Positions 33,796-42,662 are shown, counted from the first letter of the stretch. The stretch: 64,000 bases of DNA from Bacillota bacterium (GCA_023435705.1 JAEYRH010000016.1:744001-808000); one strand, 5' to 3'. Notes: generated from the letters alone by a model not told the origin. Translations and numbers: made by a program.

Positions 33796-34845
33796 TTATT
33801 TGGGTTGTTTCCTTCGAAAGATGAAGTTTCTCTGGATCGTAAAATTGGCGGTAAACAGTATGATATCTACCATAACCTTTGCAGGCATAAAATAGCCATG
33901 CAATGCTTCCTGAATCATAGGAATGAGCACAAGCGCGATTAGGCAGTTCACGGCGGCCAAGAGGGCATACTTCGCAGCAGGCTTCCAATCGCTCTTTACC
34001 CCCTCGTTCTTACGTTTGAAAACGATATTCTTGTTGAGCAGGTAGCCGGTCACAGCACCAGCGAACCGAGGGAGTATGATCGTAATCGTTGGTTCATTCT
34101 GCGTCAGAACATACCCCACCAGAAATGTCACCATGTAATCGACCAAAAATGTCAGCATCGAAGCTGAGATAAACTTAAGTGGCAACAACAGGATTCTGAA
34201 GATGTCAAAGAATCGATCCGTCAACCCGGAGCCACACTCATAGTCATAAGGCGCGGTAACAGGAACACTGACAGTCTTGATCCCCAAATGCTGCAGGTTG
34301 AGCAGCATACCTAAATGCAACCTGCAGCCATCACCCTTCAAGCGCAGGAAACCAGAAACAAGATTGGAAGGAATTGCCCTGAGGCTGGCCCATGGATCAC
34401 CCACCCTGCGCCCATGCACCAACGTGAATGCAAATGCTGCCAGCCACCGCACCATGTTTGTAAACAAACCAAGATTGGGATTGCGCCGCCTGCTGGCCAT
34501 CACCAGTTTATCCCCACTGGCTTGAAACGCTTCCGCCACACACAGTACATCGCCCACCCCAAAGCCGTCCTCCGGCTCAAACACAATCACACCGGGCAGC
34601 ATTTCCATACATTTGTCACAAAACAACTCCAGCCCTGCTCTAAGCCCACCGTCCGGCTTGTGTTCCGCCACATCGCAGCCGATTGCTTCCGCCTGTTGGC
34701 GTGCCGAATGATCCCCTGCCCGCACGGACGCGATGATGGGATATCCCCCCGTTATGAACTCCTTGGCCATGGCAAGTTGCTCCGCACTTCCATCGAAGTG
34801 GGAGAAAAGGATGGCGGGAAGTGGCTGCTGTTTCGCATTGGCCAT
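33796..34845 (-). CDS. glycosyltransferase family 2-like domain fused to GtrA membrane domain
   Basis: A 349-residue protein. Residues 1-205 are a degenerate dolichyl-phosphate-mannose-synthase-like GT2 domain: IASVRAGDHSARQQAEAIG, VIVFEPEDGFGVGDVLCVAEAF, and MASRRRNPNLGLFTNMVRWLAAFAFTLVHGRRVGDPWASLRAIPSNLVSGFL, where the usual DADxQ is altered to EPEDG. Residues 225-345 are a four-helix GtrA domain (FISASMLTFLVDYMVTFLVGYVL, FAGAVTGYLLNKNIVFKRKNE). GtrA proteins move lipid-linked sugars across the membrane. It is the last gene of the polysaccharide cluster. A palindromic repeat sits between it and capG and ends 12 bases before its ATG. The altered motif leaves catalytic activity in doubt. Confidence 0.8.
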   Translation of the reverse strand: MANAKQQPLPAILFSHFDGSAEQLAMAKEFITGGYPIIASVRAGDHSARQQAEAIGCDVAEHKPDGGLRAGLELFCDKCMEMLPGVIVFEPEDGFGVGDVLCVAEAFQASGDKLVMASRRRNPNLGLFTNMVRWLAAFAFTLVHGRRVGDPWASLRAIPSNLVSGFLRLKGDGCRLHLGMLLNLQHLGIKTVSVPVTAPYDYECGSGLTDRFFDIFRILLLPLKFISASMLTFLVDYMVTFLVGYVLTQNEPTITIILPRFAGAVTGYLLNKNIVFKRKNEGVKSDWKPAAKYALLAAVNCLIALVLIPMIQEALHGYFMPAKVMVDIILFTANFTIQRNFIFRRKQPK

Positions 34846-34857
34846 ATAGGCTTAGGT

Positions 34858-34973
34858 ACTCCCTCCGCCCCTTCGGGGGCACCTCCCTCACCGAGGGAGG
34901 CAAGTTGTTCATGATCGAGCCGAACTTGTCCCCCTCTTTGAGGGGGATGTCGCCGAAGGCGACAGGGGGAGTT
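34858..34973. repeat. 116-bp intergenic palindromic repeat (MITE/REP-like)
   Basis: Imperfect terminal inverted repeats (starts ACTCCCTCCGCC, ends GGCGACAGGGGGAGTT) enclose two internal hairpins, CCTCCCTCACCGAGGGAGG and CCCCCTCTTTGAGGGGG, separated by a spacer. It fills the whole gap between the capG stop and the GT2-GtrA gene. A related, shorter copy lies at 43979-44030. Elements of this kind recur between genes in clostridial genomes (from memory). Confidence 0.8.
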
Positions 34974-34974
34974 A

Positions 34975-36102
34975 TCACTTTCCCCATACCACTTTGTTGA
35001 TGATCTTCACATAGCTCTGGATGATCTTGACCACCTTCACTGACACATTGCGGTCGTGGTAATCATTGGCTAGCTCCACCGGTTCACCGTTCTGCTTCAT
35101 CGCCCGGGCCAACTCAATGGACTGCACGATGTCTTGTTCTGTCACACCGCCTACAATCACGGTGCCCTTGTCCAGCACCTCAGGCCGCTCTGTGCTGGTG
35201 CGGATGAGGACGCCTGGGAAACCGAGGATTGCAGACTCCTCACTCAAAGTACCGCTGTCTGACAACACGCAGAATGCATTCATCTGCAACTTGTTGTAGG
35301 CGAAGAACCCAAAGGGCTTCAGCTGTCTGACGAGCGGGTGGAACTTGAAGTTCCGGTCCTCGATGCGCTTCCAGCTGCGGGGGTGGGTGGAATAGACCAC
35401 CGGCACGCCGTATTTCTCTGCGGCAAAGTTGATCGCGTTCATCAGGCTCAGGAACGTCTTTTCGTTGTCAATGTTCTCTTCCCGGTGGGCTGAGACGAGG
35501 ATGTAGTTTTCTGGCGTGAGATTCAGATCCTCCAGCACCTTGCTGCCTGTGATGCTCTCCATATGCTTGTGGATTACCTCCGGCATCGGCGAGCCAGTCA
35601 CATATAGGTGCTCCTTGCGGAAGCCCTCACCCAGCAGGTATCGCCGGGAATGCTCGGTGTAGGGCAGGTTGATATCGCTGATATGGTCCACGATTTTACG
35701 GTTGATTTCCTCCGGCACATTCTGGTCAAAGCACCGGTTGCCAGCCTCCATGTGGAAGATCGGGATTTTCAAGCGCTTGGCCGGGATCGCCGCCAGAGCG
35801 CTGTTGGTATCACCCAGAATAAGGAGCGCGTCGGGCTTGACTTCAACCATCGCATCCCAAGCCTTGGCGATGATATTGCCCATCGTCTCACCCAGGCTTG
35901 CGCCCACCACGCCCAGATAACGATCCGGTGCGCGCAAGCCCAGCTCTTCAAAGAACACTTCATTGAGCGTATAGTCCCAATTCTGGCCGGTGTGCACCAG
36001 CACGTGGTCAAAATAGCGGTCGCAGGCCTTGATGACCTCGCTCAGGCGGATGATCTCCGGGCGAGTGCCCACGATCGTCATGACCTTCAGTTTTTCCTGC
36101 AT
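34975..36102 (-). CDS. capG: UDP-N-acetylglucosamine 2-epimerase-type enzyme (CapG/WbjD)
   Basis: A 375-residue non-hydrolysing 2-epimerase. ATG 36102 has GGAGGTTTGAG in front. Family motifs are VGTRPEIIRLSEVIKACDRYFDHVLVHTGQNWD (about residues 11-43), LILGDTNSALAAIPAKRLKIPIFHMEAGNRCFD (about 94-126) and VSAHREENIDN (about 217-227), with SDSGTLSEESAILGFPGVLIR (about 283-303). Together with the CapE-like and CapF-like genes next to it, it should carry out the last step to UDP-N-acetyl-L-fucosamine, epimerising C2 of UDP-2-acetamido-2,6-dideoxy-L-talose. A role as WecB on UDP-GlcNAc is the alternative, but the gene order favours CapG. Confidence 0.9.
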   Translation of the reverse strand: MQEKLKVMTIVGTRPEIIRLSEVIKACDRYFDHVLVHTGQNWDYTLNEVFFEELGLRAPDRYLGVVGASLGETMGNIIAKAWDAMVEVKPDALLILGDTNSALAAIPAKRLKIPIFHMEAGNRCFDQNVPEEINRKIVDHISDINLPYTEHSRRYLLGEGFRKEHLYVTGSPMPEVIHKHMESITGSKVLEDLNLTPENYILVSAHREENIDNEKTFLSLMNAINFAAEKYGVPVVYSTHPRSWKRIEDRNFKFHPLVRQLKPFGFFAYNKLQMNAFCVLSDSGTLSEESAILGFPGVLIRTSTERPEVLDKGTVIVGGVTEQDIVQSIELARAMKQNGEPVELANDYHDRNVSVKVVKIIQSYVKIINKVVWGK

Positions 36103-36103
36103 C

Positions 36104-37219
36104 TCAAACCTCCAACAAATAGGTGTCGGTGTTATCAGGATCAAACACTTCGTCTGACCAGAACAGCGTGATCACATCGGTTTCCCCCACGTTGGTGATC
36201 GAGTGGGTGTAGCCGGTGGGGATGTCCACAATGGAGAGTTCTCGGCCATTCACCGGGTATTCCAACATGTCTGTCCCGTCCACCTTACGGAAACGGATTA
36301 AAGCATCGCCCTCAATCACGATGAACTTTTCAACCTTGGTGTGGTGCCAGTGGTTTCCGCGGGTGATGCCAGGCTTGGTGCGGCTCACGAAAATCTGCCC
36401 GAAACCCGGCTGCTTGATCAATTCCGCCAGCCAGCCTCGGTTGTCATGCTTCATCTCCGGCTGATAGGCAAACTCATTCTCCGGCAGATAGGAGATATAG
36501 GTGGCGTAGAGTGCCCGCGTCGTGGCCGTGCCGAAGTCCGGCAGCGTCAAGGTCTTGCGGCTATTGCGGAAAGACCTGAGGATTTCCGCCAGCCCGCCCA
36601 GCGTGAGGCTGTGCACTGTGGGAACGAAGCAATAACCATCTCCCCCCACATGGGCATTGCCATCCAGAGCCGCAATGAATTCCTTTAACAGGTCACCAAT
36701 ATACACCAGCTCCAACTGTTTGCCGGGGTCATTGATCTGAATGGGCAAATCTCTTGCGATGTTGTGACAAAACGTAGCCACGACTGAGTTGTAGTTGGGA
36801 CGGCACCATTTGCCAAACAGACCTGGCAGCCGGTAGACCAACGCCTGCCCGCCGGTGCGTTTTGCCCAGTCAAACGCGATTTGCTCAGCGGCGCGCTTGC
36901 TCACACCATAAGGGTTGTCCAACGCCGCCTGCGCGGAGGATGTGAGTACAACCGGGATCTTCCTGCCCTGCCGTTCCAACATGTCTAGCACAAGGCCAGT
37001 AAAACCCCGGTTACCGCTGTCAAAATCCGCCGGATCCTGCGGGCGGTTCACACCGGCCAGATGGAACACGAAGTCGGCACGGGCAAGAGCTTGCTCCAGT
37101 TCCGCTTCGTCGTAGCCCACATCAAAAGGCAGCACCTTATGCTGCTTGTGAATGGAGAGCTCCGCAGTCAGGTTGCGGCCTACAAAGCCGGCGGCACCGG
37201 TTACGACAATAACACTCAT
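36104..37219 (-). CDS. capF: bifunctional epimerase/reductase CapF (WbjC)
   Basis: A 371-residue two-domain enzyme. The N-terminal half is a short-chain dehydrogenase (VTGAAGFVGRNLTAEL, residues 6-21; YGVSKRAAEQ near residue 108). The C-terminal half is a cupin (GNHWHHTKVEKFIVIEGDALIRFRK, about 286-310; YTHSITNVGETDVITLFWSDEVFDPDNTDTY near the end). In S. aureus CapF the cupin epimerises C3 of the 4-keto sugar and the reductase domain reduces C4 with NADPH. It overlaps capE by 4 bases and is followed at once by capG. The triad is diagnostic of UDP-L-FucNAc synthesis. Confidence 0.92.
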   Translation of the reverse strand: MSVIVVTGAAGFVGRNLTAELSIHKQHKVLPFDVGYDEAELEQALARADFVFHLAGVNRPQDPADFDSGNRGFTGLVLDMLERQGRKIPVVLTSSAQAALDNPYGVSKRAAEQIAFDWAKRTGGQALVYRLPGLFGKWCRPNYNSVVATFCHNIARDLPIQINDPGKQLELVYIGDLLKEFIAALDGNAHVGGDGYCFVPTVHSLTLGGLAEILRSFRNSRKTLTLPDFGTATTRALYATYISYLPENEFAYQPEMKHDNRGWLAELIKQPGFGQIFVSRTKPGITRGNHWHHTKVEKFIVIEGDALIRFRKVDGTDMLEYPVNGRELSIVDIPTGYTHSITNVGETDVITLFWSDEVFDPDNTDTYLLEV

Positions 37220-38241
37220 TGCCCCACCCCGGCCTTGACCTGCTCCTGCATGTAGGGCAGCTTCATCAATAGCTCCTTAACCTGTGGAATGTCAAGCCTT
37301 GTCGTGTTGTGGCTGTTGTATTCCCAACCGTAATCAATCTTCACGTCACCCTGGATGAAATACTTGTCGTAGTTGAGCGTGCGGTTATCCGCCGGAATGC
37401 GGTAATAATCGCCCAGATCCTCGGCTACGACCATTTCCTCGCGGGTGAGCAGCGTCTCATAGAGCTTCTCGCCGTGTCGGGTGCCGATCACCTTAACCGG
37501 CCAGTCGGGCACGCCCATTAAGTCGGCCACGGCATGGGCCAGATCACCCACAGTGCTGGCCGGCGCCTTCTGCACGAAGATGTCGCCGGGACGGGCGTTT
37601 TGATAGGCATAAAGCACCAAATCAACCGCATCGTCCAGTGACATCAGGTATCGCGTCATGTTCGGGTCGGTAAGCGTCAACGGCTTGCCCGACCGGATCT
37701 GCTGCACAAACAGCGGGATCACCGAGCCGCGGGAGGCCATCACATTGCCGTAGCGGGTGCCGCAGATCACAGTCCTCTCCGTGCTGACTGTGCGTGAACG
37801 CGCCACCATTGCCTTTTCCATCATGGCCTTGGAAATACCCATCGCGTTGATGGGATACACGGCTTTGTCGGTGGAGAGGCAGATCACGCGTTGCACGCCA
37901 TACTGTATCGCCGCCTGGAGTACATTGTCGGTACCCATAACGTTGGTCTTTACGGCCTCCATCGGGAAGAATTCACAACTGGGCACCTGCTTCAAGGCTG
38001 CGGCGTGGAAAATATAGTCCACACCGTGCATCGCTGCGGCAATGCTCGTGTAGTCCCGTACGTCACCGATATAAAACGTTACCTTATCATTGCGCAGCAA
38101 CTGGCGCAGGTCGTCCTGCTTCTTTTCGTCACGGGAAAAGATACGGATTTCGCCCACATCGGTAGCGAGAAAACGGTTTAGCACTGCGCCGCCGAAAGAA
38201 CCGGTACCACCGGTGATAAGGATTGTCTTGCCTGTGAACAT
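37216..38241 (-). CDS. capE: UDP-N-acetylglucosamine 4,6-dehydratase/5-epimerase (CapE/WbjB)
   Basis: A 341-residue soluble short-chain dehydrogenase. Features are TGGTGSFGGAVLNRFLATD (about residues 10-28), the RDEKKQDDLRQLL cofactor region, AALKQVPSCEFFPMEAVKTNVMGTDNV (about 80-106), STDKAVYPINAMGISKAMMEK (about 121-141, with Met in place of the catalytic Tyr as in this family) and GTRYGNVMASRGSVIPLF (about 158-175). It starts the pathway from UDP-GlcNAc to UDP-L-FucNAc. It lacks the transmembrane part seen in the WbpM-like gene upstream, so the two are different enzymes. AGGTAGGAAT lies upstream. Confidence 0.92.
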   Translation of the reverse strand: MFTGKTILITGGTGSFGGAVLNRFLATDVGEIRIFSRDEKKQDDLRQLLRNDKVTFYIGDVRDYTSIAAAMHGVDYIFHAAALKQVPSCEFFPMEAVKTNVMGTDNVLQAAIQYGVQRVICLSTDKAVYPINAMGISKAMMEKAMVARSRTVSTERTVICGTRYGNVMASRGSVIPLFVQQIRSGKPLTLTDPNMTRYLMSLDDAVDLVLYAYQNARPGDIFVQKAPASTVGDLAHAVADLMGVPDWPVKVIGTRHGEKLYETLLTREEMVVAEDLGDYYRIPADNRTLNYDKYFIQGDVKIDYGWEYNSHNTTRLDIPQVKELLMKLPYMQEQVKAGVGQ

Positions 38242-38375
38242 GAGGTATTCCTACCTTTCCAACTTATTCTGGTCGGGTATAGGCTAGCTGGCTGTACTCT
38301 GCGAATCCTGCTCGCCCATGCAAGCTAAAGCCCCAGCCATATGCTGACCTCCAGGGGATTCTGGCTGACTACTGA

Positions 38376-39590
38376 CTACTGATCTAGCAACTCTCTAACC
38401 AGCTCAACATACCCTTTTGTACACGCTTCCCTGGTGTAGTGCTCTTCATACAGCCTGCGTGCGTTGCGGCCCATTTGCGCCAGCTTTCCCCTATCTTCAG
38501 CCATCTCCAGGATCAGCCCAGCCATGCCTTTGGAATCGTGATATTTAATTGTGTAACCACACTCATACTGAGCGAGATCGCGGGAGATGTCAGTGTCAGG
38601 GTCGATGATCGCCAGTACTGGCCGGCCGGCAGCCAAGTAGCTATAAGTCTTGCTGGGTACGGCCAGCCCTTCCATACCCCGTTCCAGGCTTACCACAAAG
38701 CAATCGGCATTGGCAAGCATGTCGGTATAGGCCTTTCCGGTGAGAAACCCATGAAACTCAATGTTTGCCAAGTAAAGCTGAGCAGCCTCAGCCTTGAGGC
38801 TCTCCGCCTTGTTGCCGTGCCCGGTGAACACAAAGTGGATATTGTCACGGTCTTTTAATACTGCGGCGCATTGCAGGATCGTTTCCATATCCTGGCAGAT
38901 ACCCATGTTACCACAGTAGGCAACAACGAATTGCTCTTTGGGTTGGTCGGTTGGCTCTGTGTAGATGTTGGGCTCATCGTCATACCAGTTTGGAAGCACG
39001 CGTATTTTTGCTCCATCGCGAACCAATCCGCTTTTCGCCATATACTTCTTCATCTCCGTACCGATTGCTACAATGGCCGTAGCGCGGGGATAGACCAGGC
39101 GGTTCGTGAACGACATCACCCGATCAATGGCGCTGCCCGGCCTGATGGCCTTCATGGCAATGGCCAAGTCGGGATATAGGTCATAGCAGGCGAACATGAA
39201 CTTTTTGCCAAACAGCACATTCATCAGCGCCGGTAGCAGTGGCAGCAACGGAGGAAGAGAATAGACGATAACCAGTTCATAACGCAGAAATAGAGGCCAT
39301 CGCGCTGCCATTGAGGCAATCAATGAAAAGTAATTCAAAAGCCTCCCGATCTTGGACTTGCGGGAAAGTTGCAAATAGCCGACCCTGCGGATCAGCAGGC
39401 CGTTGTGCCTTTCCTTGCGCCGCACTTTAGACTGGCCGGAAAAATACTCCTTGGGCATGCCGCACAGCACTTCCACATCCAGGCCGGCGGTTGCCATGTC
39501 TTCAGCCATTTGGGTCACAAGCACCGATGAGGTGACATATTCGGGGTAAAAGTACTGGTTCAGCACCAGCACGCGGTTTTGCTTGCTCAT
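38376..39590 (-). CDS. glycosyltransferase family 4 (WbuB-like)
   Basis: A 404-residue GT-B retaining glycosyltransferase. N-terminal YFYPEYVTSSVLVTQMAEDMATAGLDVEVLCGMPKEYFSGQSKVRRKE (about residues 13-60) matches the WbuB/Cap type that transfers L-FucNAc. The donor-binding part is EQFVVAYCGNMGICQDMETILQCAAVLKDRDNIHFVFTGHGNKAESLK (about 222-270), and the GPGTF-like site is FVVSLERGMEGLAVPSKTYSYLAAGRPVLAI (about 312-342), with the E-x7-E motif altered to a form beginning ERGMEGL. It overlaps the sugar-phosphate transferase gene by 4 bases. The 134-base gap to capE holds no gene. Confidence 0.87.
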   Translation of the reverse strand: MSKQNRVLVLNQYFYPEYVTSSVLVTQMAEDMATAGLDVEVLCGMPKEYFSGQSKVRRKERHNGLLIRRVGYLQLSRKSKIGRLLNYFSLIASMAARWPLFLRYELVIVYSLPPLLPLLPALMNVLFGKKFMFACYDLYPDLAIAMKAIRPGSAIDRVMSFTNRLVYPRATAIVAIGTEMKKYMAKSGLVRDGAKIRVLPNWYDDEPNIYTEPTDQPKEQFVVAYCGNMGICQDMETILQCAAVLKDRDNIHFVFTGHGNKAESLKAEAAQLYLANIEFHGFLTGKAYTDMLANADCFVVSLERGMEGLAVPSKTYSYLAAGRPVLAIIDPDTDISRDLAQYECGYTIKYHDSKGMAGLILEMAEDRGKLAQMGRNARRLYEEHYTREACTKGYVELVRELLDQ

Positions 39591-40219
39591 TTGTTTTCAT
39601 CTCCGGCGGCGCCTTCGCGCACACCTTTTGCAAACAGCACATTCACAAACGTCAGGAACAGGATCTTTGCATCCAATGCAAAGCTGAGGTTCTGGGCATA
39701 ATACCCATCCCTCTCGGCCTTCACCGGGATTGGCAGCTCGTCGCGACCGGTCACCTGGGCCCAACCGGTGATGCCGGGCGTCACAGCGTTTGCCCCCCAG
39801 CGGTCACGCTCATCGACCAGGTCATATTGGTTCCACAGCGCCGGCCTAGGGCCGATAAAGCTCATGGTGCCGTTGAGGATATTGAAGATTTGTGGCAACT
39901 CGTCCAGGCTGGATTTTCGCAGGAAACGGCCCACCGGCGTGATGTGGCTGGCGGCGTTGGTTAACAGGTGTGTGGGGGTATCCTTTGGCGCATCCACATA
40001 CATGGATCTGAACTTAAAAATAAAGAATTTTGTCCGGTATCTGCCAATACGCTGCTGCCTGAAAAAAATAGGGCCCTTGCTGGTGAATGCCACCAGTAGG
40101 GCTAGCACAAGCAAAACCGGCGACAAGGGGACGAACAGCATAATTGCGAGTACCCGGTCCAGCAACGGTTTGATAAATGTGGTATAGGGAGTCTTTCTGA
40201 TCACAGAATCACCACTCAT
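39587..40219 (-). CDS. initiating sugar-phosphate transferase (WcaJ/PglC type)
   Basis: A 210-residue polyprenyl-phosphate phosphoglycosyltransferase that loads the first sugar on undecaprenyl phosphate. ATG 40219 overlaps the upstream stop. One membrane segment (PLLDRVLAIMLFVPLSPVLLVLALLVAF, about residues 16-43) precedes the conserved catalytic region: PIFFRQQRIGRYRTKFFIFKFRSMYVDAPKD (about 49-79) and LRKSSLDELPQIFNILNGTMSFIGPRPALWNQYD (about 101-135), with the DE-loop. It is a short monotopic PglC-size form rather than the long WbaP type. Given the WbpM-like enzyme next to it, the first sugar may be QuiNAc- or FucNAc-type. Confidence 0.9.
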   Translation of the reverse strand: MSGDSVIRKTPYTTFIKPLLDRVLAIMLFVPLSPVLLVLALLVAFTSKGPIFFRQQRIGRYRTKFFIFKFRSMYVDAPKDTPTHLLTNAASHITPVGRFLRKSSLDELPQIFNILNGTMSFIGPRPALWNQYDLVDERDRWGANAVTPGITGWAQVTGRDELPIPVKAERDGYYAQNLSFALDAKILFLTFVNVLFAKGVREGAAGDENK

Positions 40220-42087
40220 GCATGTTCGTCGTTGCTTATGAAGTTCGGCACAATACATTTAAGGATATGTCGGATCTTGTCCGCGTGGTTGTCATGCTTG
40301 GCCAGTTCGCCTAGCTTTTCCATAAGCTCGTCGTAATCGACATTAGAAGGTTTGGCTATGAAGATCTTGGAGATCCTTGTGGGCTTTGTCTCCTCTTCGG
40401 CAAGAAGAAGCTCCTCATAAAGCTTCTCACCGGGTCTAAGCCCAGTATAGACAATGTGGATGTCCACATCTGGCTCATAGCCGGAAAGTCGGATAAGCTT
40501 CCTGGCAAGCTCGTCGATGCGCACCGGCTCGCCCATGTCCAGTAAAAAGATTTCACCACCCTCGGCCAGCGCACCGGCCTGCAGCACAAGCTGCACAGCT
40601 TCGGGGATTGTCATGAAGTAGCGGATGATGTCCGGGTGCGTCACCGTAACCGGCCCGCCGTTTTCGATCTGCCGCTTGAACAACGGAATCACGCTGCCGT
40701 TGCTGCCCAGCACATTGCCGAAGCGTACGGCCATAAACTCCGTATCGCTCACGTTGTCCATCGCAAGGATGATGAGCTCAGCCACGCGTTTGCTGCAGCC
40801 CATCACATTGGTGGGATTGACCGCCTTATCAGTGGAAATCATCACGAAACGTTTCACGCCATATATTGAAGCACTTTCAGCCAGGTTCAGCGTGCCGAAC
40901 ACATTGTTCTTCACGGCCTCCATCGGATTAAACTCCATCAGCGGCACATGCTTATGGGCTGCTGCATGGAATATCAGGCTAGGGCGGTAGCGGGCCATGA
41001 TCTGGTCGATACGGTCACGGTCACGTACCGATGCGATCACCACATCAAAGGAAAGCTCGGGGTATTTTCGCTTTAGCTCCTGCTGAAGATCATAAGCGGA
41101 ATTTTCATACACATCCAGGATAACTAGTTTCTGCGGGTGGTACACTGCAATCTGCCGGCAAAGCTCAGAGCCAATGGAACCGCCGCCACCAGTCACCAAA
41201 ACAGTTTTATCCTTAATATAACTAGCCATTGAGGTCGCATCCAACTCCACCGGATCACGGCCCAGTAGGTCCTCAATACGCACCTCGCGCAATTGCCCGA
41301 GTAGCGCCTGCTTGTTCATTAGCTCATAAAGGCCAGGCATGATCCGCAGATCACAGCGGGTTTGTGTGCAAAGATCCAGGATTTCCCGGATCTGCCGGGG
41401 ACCGGCTGAGGGCACTGCAACAACAATCTGGTCAATTCGCAGTGCCTTTGCAACCTCGGGGATGTCTTTGGTGATGCCCGCCACCCGGACGTCACCGATG
41501 CGGCTGCCCTGCTTGGCAGGATCGTCATCGATCAGGGCCACAGCCTGCCCCAGATGAGGGTGAGCCTTAATTTCTGCAAGCATCATACTGCCAGCGGTAC
41601 CTGCACCCACGATCATGATCCGCCGACTCGAAACGCCTTCATGCTTTACACCTTTTACAAAAGAAAAAGAAAAACGGAAAAAGCTTCTGCTAACGAACAG
41701 ATAAACTGTATACCCAAACAGAAAGGCCAGCTCCATCTTATAGAAGATGATAGGCTTGAAAATAATCACAATACCAAATAGAAAGGCATTAGAAACGAGC
41801 GATGAATAAATCGTCTTAAACAATTCTCCTACCGTAGCATGCTCCCAAAGAGTATCGTACAGACGGAAGATATTGTTCACGATGATTGTGACGAGAACCG
41901 TTGCAAAGGCGATGCTGGTCCAGTAGGATTTACCTGCAATACCGGCAATGAAGATTTTGTAGTAGTCGGAGCCGGATGTTATAAAGTAAGCCATCAGCAC
42001 CGCCAGAATGCATCCAGCGATGTCCATAAACAATAATAAAATCTGTCTTCTGTACTTCAGCAAGAGATACTCCAACCACACCAGCAT
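40216..42087 (-). CDS. capD: membrane polysaccharide biosynthesis protein CapD/WbpM (UDP-GlcNAc 4,6-dehydratase)
   Basis: A 623-residue protein, first gene of the polysaccharide cluster. The N-terminal half has four membrane helices (about residues 15-130) and a nucleotide-binding region (MIVGAGTAGSMMLAEIKAHP, about 155-174). The C-terminal half is a FlaA1-type dehydratase: VLVTGGGGSIGSELCRQIAVYHPQKLVILD (about 294-323), FHAAAHKHVPLMEFNPMEAVKNNVFGT (about 374-400), STDKAVNPTNVMGCSKR (about 419-435) and RFGNVLGSNGSVIPLFKRQ (about 453-471). It makes a 4-keto-6-deoxy sugar from UDP-GlcNAc. Its ribosome site is buried in a hairpin, reported separately. Confidence 0.92.
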   Translation of the reverse strand: MLVWLEYLLLKYRRQILLLFMDIAGCILAVLMAYFITSGSDYYKIFIAGIAGKSYWTSIAFATVLVTIIVNNIFRLYDTLWEHATVGELFKTIYSSLVSNAFLFGIVIIFKPIIFYKMELAFLFGYTVYLFVSRSFFRFSFSFVKGVKHEGVSSRRIMIVGAGTAGSMMLAEIKAHPHLGQAVALIDDDPAKQGSRIGDVRVAGITKDIPEVAKALRIDQIVVAVPSAGPRQIREILDLCTQTRCDLRIMPGLYELMNKQALLGQLREVRIEDLLGRDPVELDATSMASYIKDKTVLVTGGGGSIGSELCRQIAVYHPQKLVILDVYENSAYDLQQELKRKYPELSFDVVIASVRDRDRIDQIMARYRPSLIFHAAAHKHVPLMEFNPMEAVKNNVFGTLNLAESASIYGVKRFVMISTDKAVNPTNVMGCSKRVAELIILAMDNVSDTEFMAVRFGNVLGSNGSVIPLFKRQIENGGPVTVTHPDIIRYFMTIPEAVQLVLQAGALAEGGEIFLLDMGEPVRIDELARKLIRLSGYEPDVDIHIVYTGLRPGEKLYEELLLAEEETKPTRISKIFIAKPSNVDYDELMEKLGELAKHDNHADKIRHILKCIVPNFISNDEHA

Positions 42088-42092
42088 ACAAC

Positions 42093-42114
42093 CGCCTCCG
42101 GGTGAGCGGAGGCG
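42093..42114 (-). promoter_or_regulatory. hairpin covering the ribosome-binding site of capD
   Basis: A perfect 8-bp GC-rich stem (42093-42100 with 42107-42114) and 6-base loop, read on the minus strand. The downstream arm, CGGAGGCG, contains the only Shine-Dalgarno (GGAGG), 7 bases before the ATG. The upstream arm CGCCTCCG masks it. Confidence 0.7.
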
Positions 42115-42140
42115 AATTGTGGCTCTTAAAAGACGTTGCT

Positions 42141-42169
42141 ATTATAATCCAATCATTCCATCTTGTACA
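42141..42169 (-). promoter_or_regulatory. promoter of the polysaccharide operon
   Basis: Minus strand -35 TGTACA (42169-42164), 17-base spacer, -10 TATAAT (42146-42141), about 54 bases before capD. Confidence 0.55.
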
Positions 42170-42227
42170 GTTTTAACTGATATATATCGAATGTATACGC
42201 ACGTCCATGAAGTCTCACCTGACCGGC

Positions 42228-42662
42228 TTATTTGCACAAATGGGCGGCAAGCGCCCGGAGGCCCAATCGGTAGCTGTCCACACCGAAGCCGCAGATCTGG
42301 CCCACACAAGCCGGGGCTGTGTAGGACTTGCTGCGGAACTCTTCCCTGCTGTGGATGTTGGAAAGATGCACCTCCACCGCCGGCAGTGCCACAGCCTTCA
42401 GCGCATCAAGCAGTGCCACTGAGGTGTGGGTGTAGGCGGCGGGGTTGATGAGGATGCCATCGAAACGGCCAAGCGCCTGTTGGATCCAGCCGACCAGCTC
42501 ACCCTCCACATTGCTTTGGCAGATCTCCACCTCCAGGCCTAGAATCTGTGCCTCGGCTCGCACTGCTTCGCACAAGGCAACATAGCCGATGCTGCCATAT
42601 ACAGCGGGCTCCCGCACACCCAACATGTTCAGATTGGGGCCGTTCAAAACGAGCACTTTCAT
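42228..42662 (-). CDS. aroQ: 3-dehydroquinate dehydratase, type II
   Basis: A 144-residue cytosolic type II dehydroquinase, the third shikimate step (3-dehydroquinate to 3-dehydroshikimate). ATG 42662 has AAGGGGGAG upstream. Key residues are in VLNGPNLNMLGVREPAVYGSIGY (residues 4-26; Arg and Tyr of the active-site lid), QSNVEGELVGWIQQA (about 48-62), ILINPAAYTHTSVALLDAL (about 70-88) and the catalytic His in EVHLSNIHSREEFR (about 97-110). Last gene of the nine-gene aromatic operon, overlapping aroK by 4 bases. Confidence 0.95.
   Translation of the reverse strand: MKVLVLNGPNLNMLGVREPAVYGSIGYVALCEAVRAEAQILGLEVEICQSNVEGELVGWIQQALGRFDGILINPAAYTHTSVALLDALKAVALPAVEVHLSNIHSREEFRSKSYTAPACVGQICGFGVDSYRLGLRALAAHLCK

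Noticed and set aside
38365..38383. CTGACTA repeated two and a half times
   Set aside because: Short low-complexity repeat in an intergenic stretch; a similar CTGACTGCTGATTACTGA occurs at 24177-24194 but nothing suggests function.
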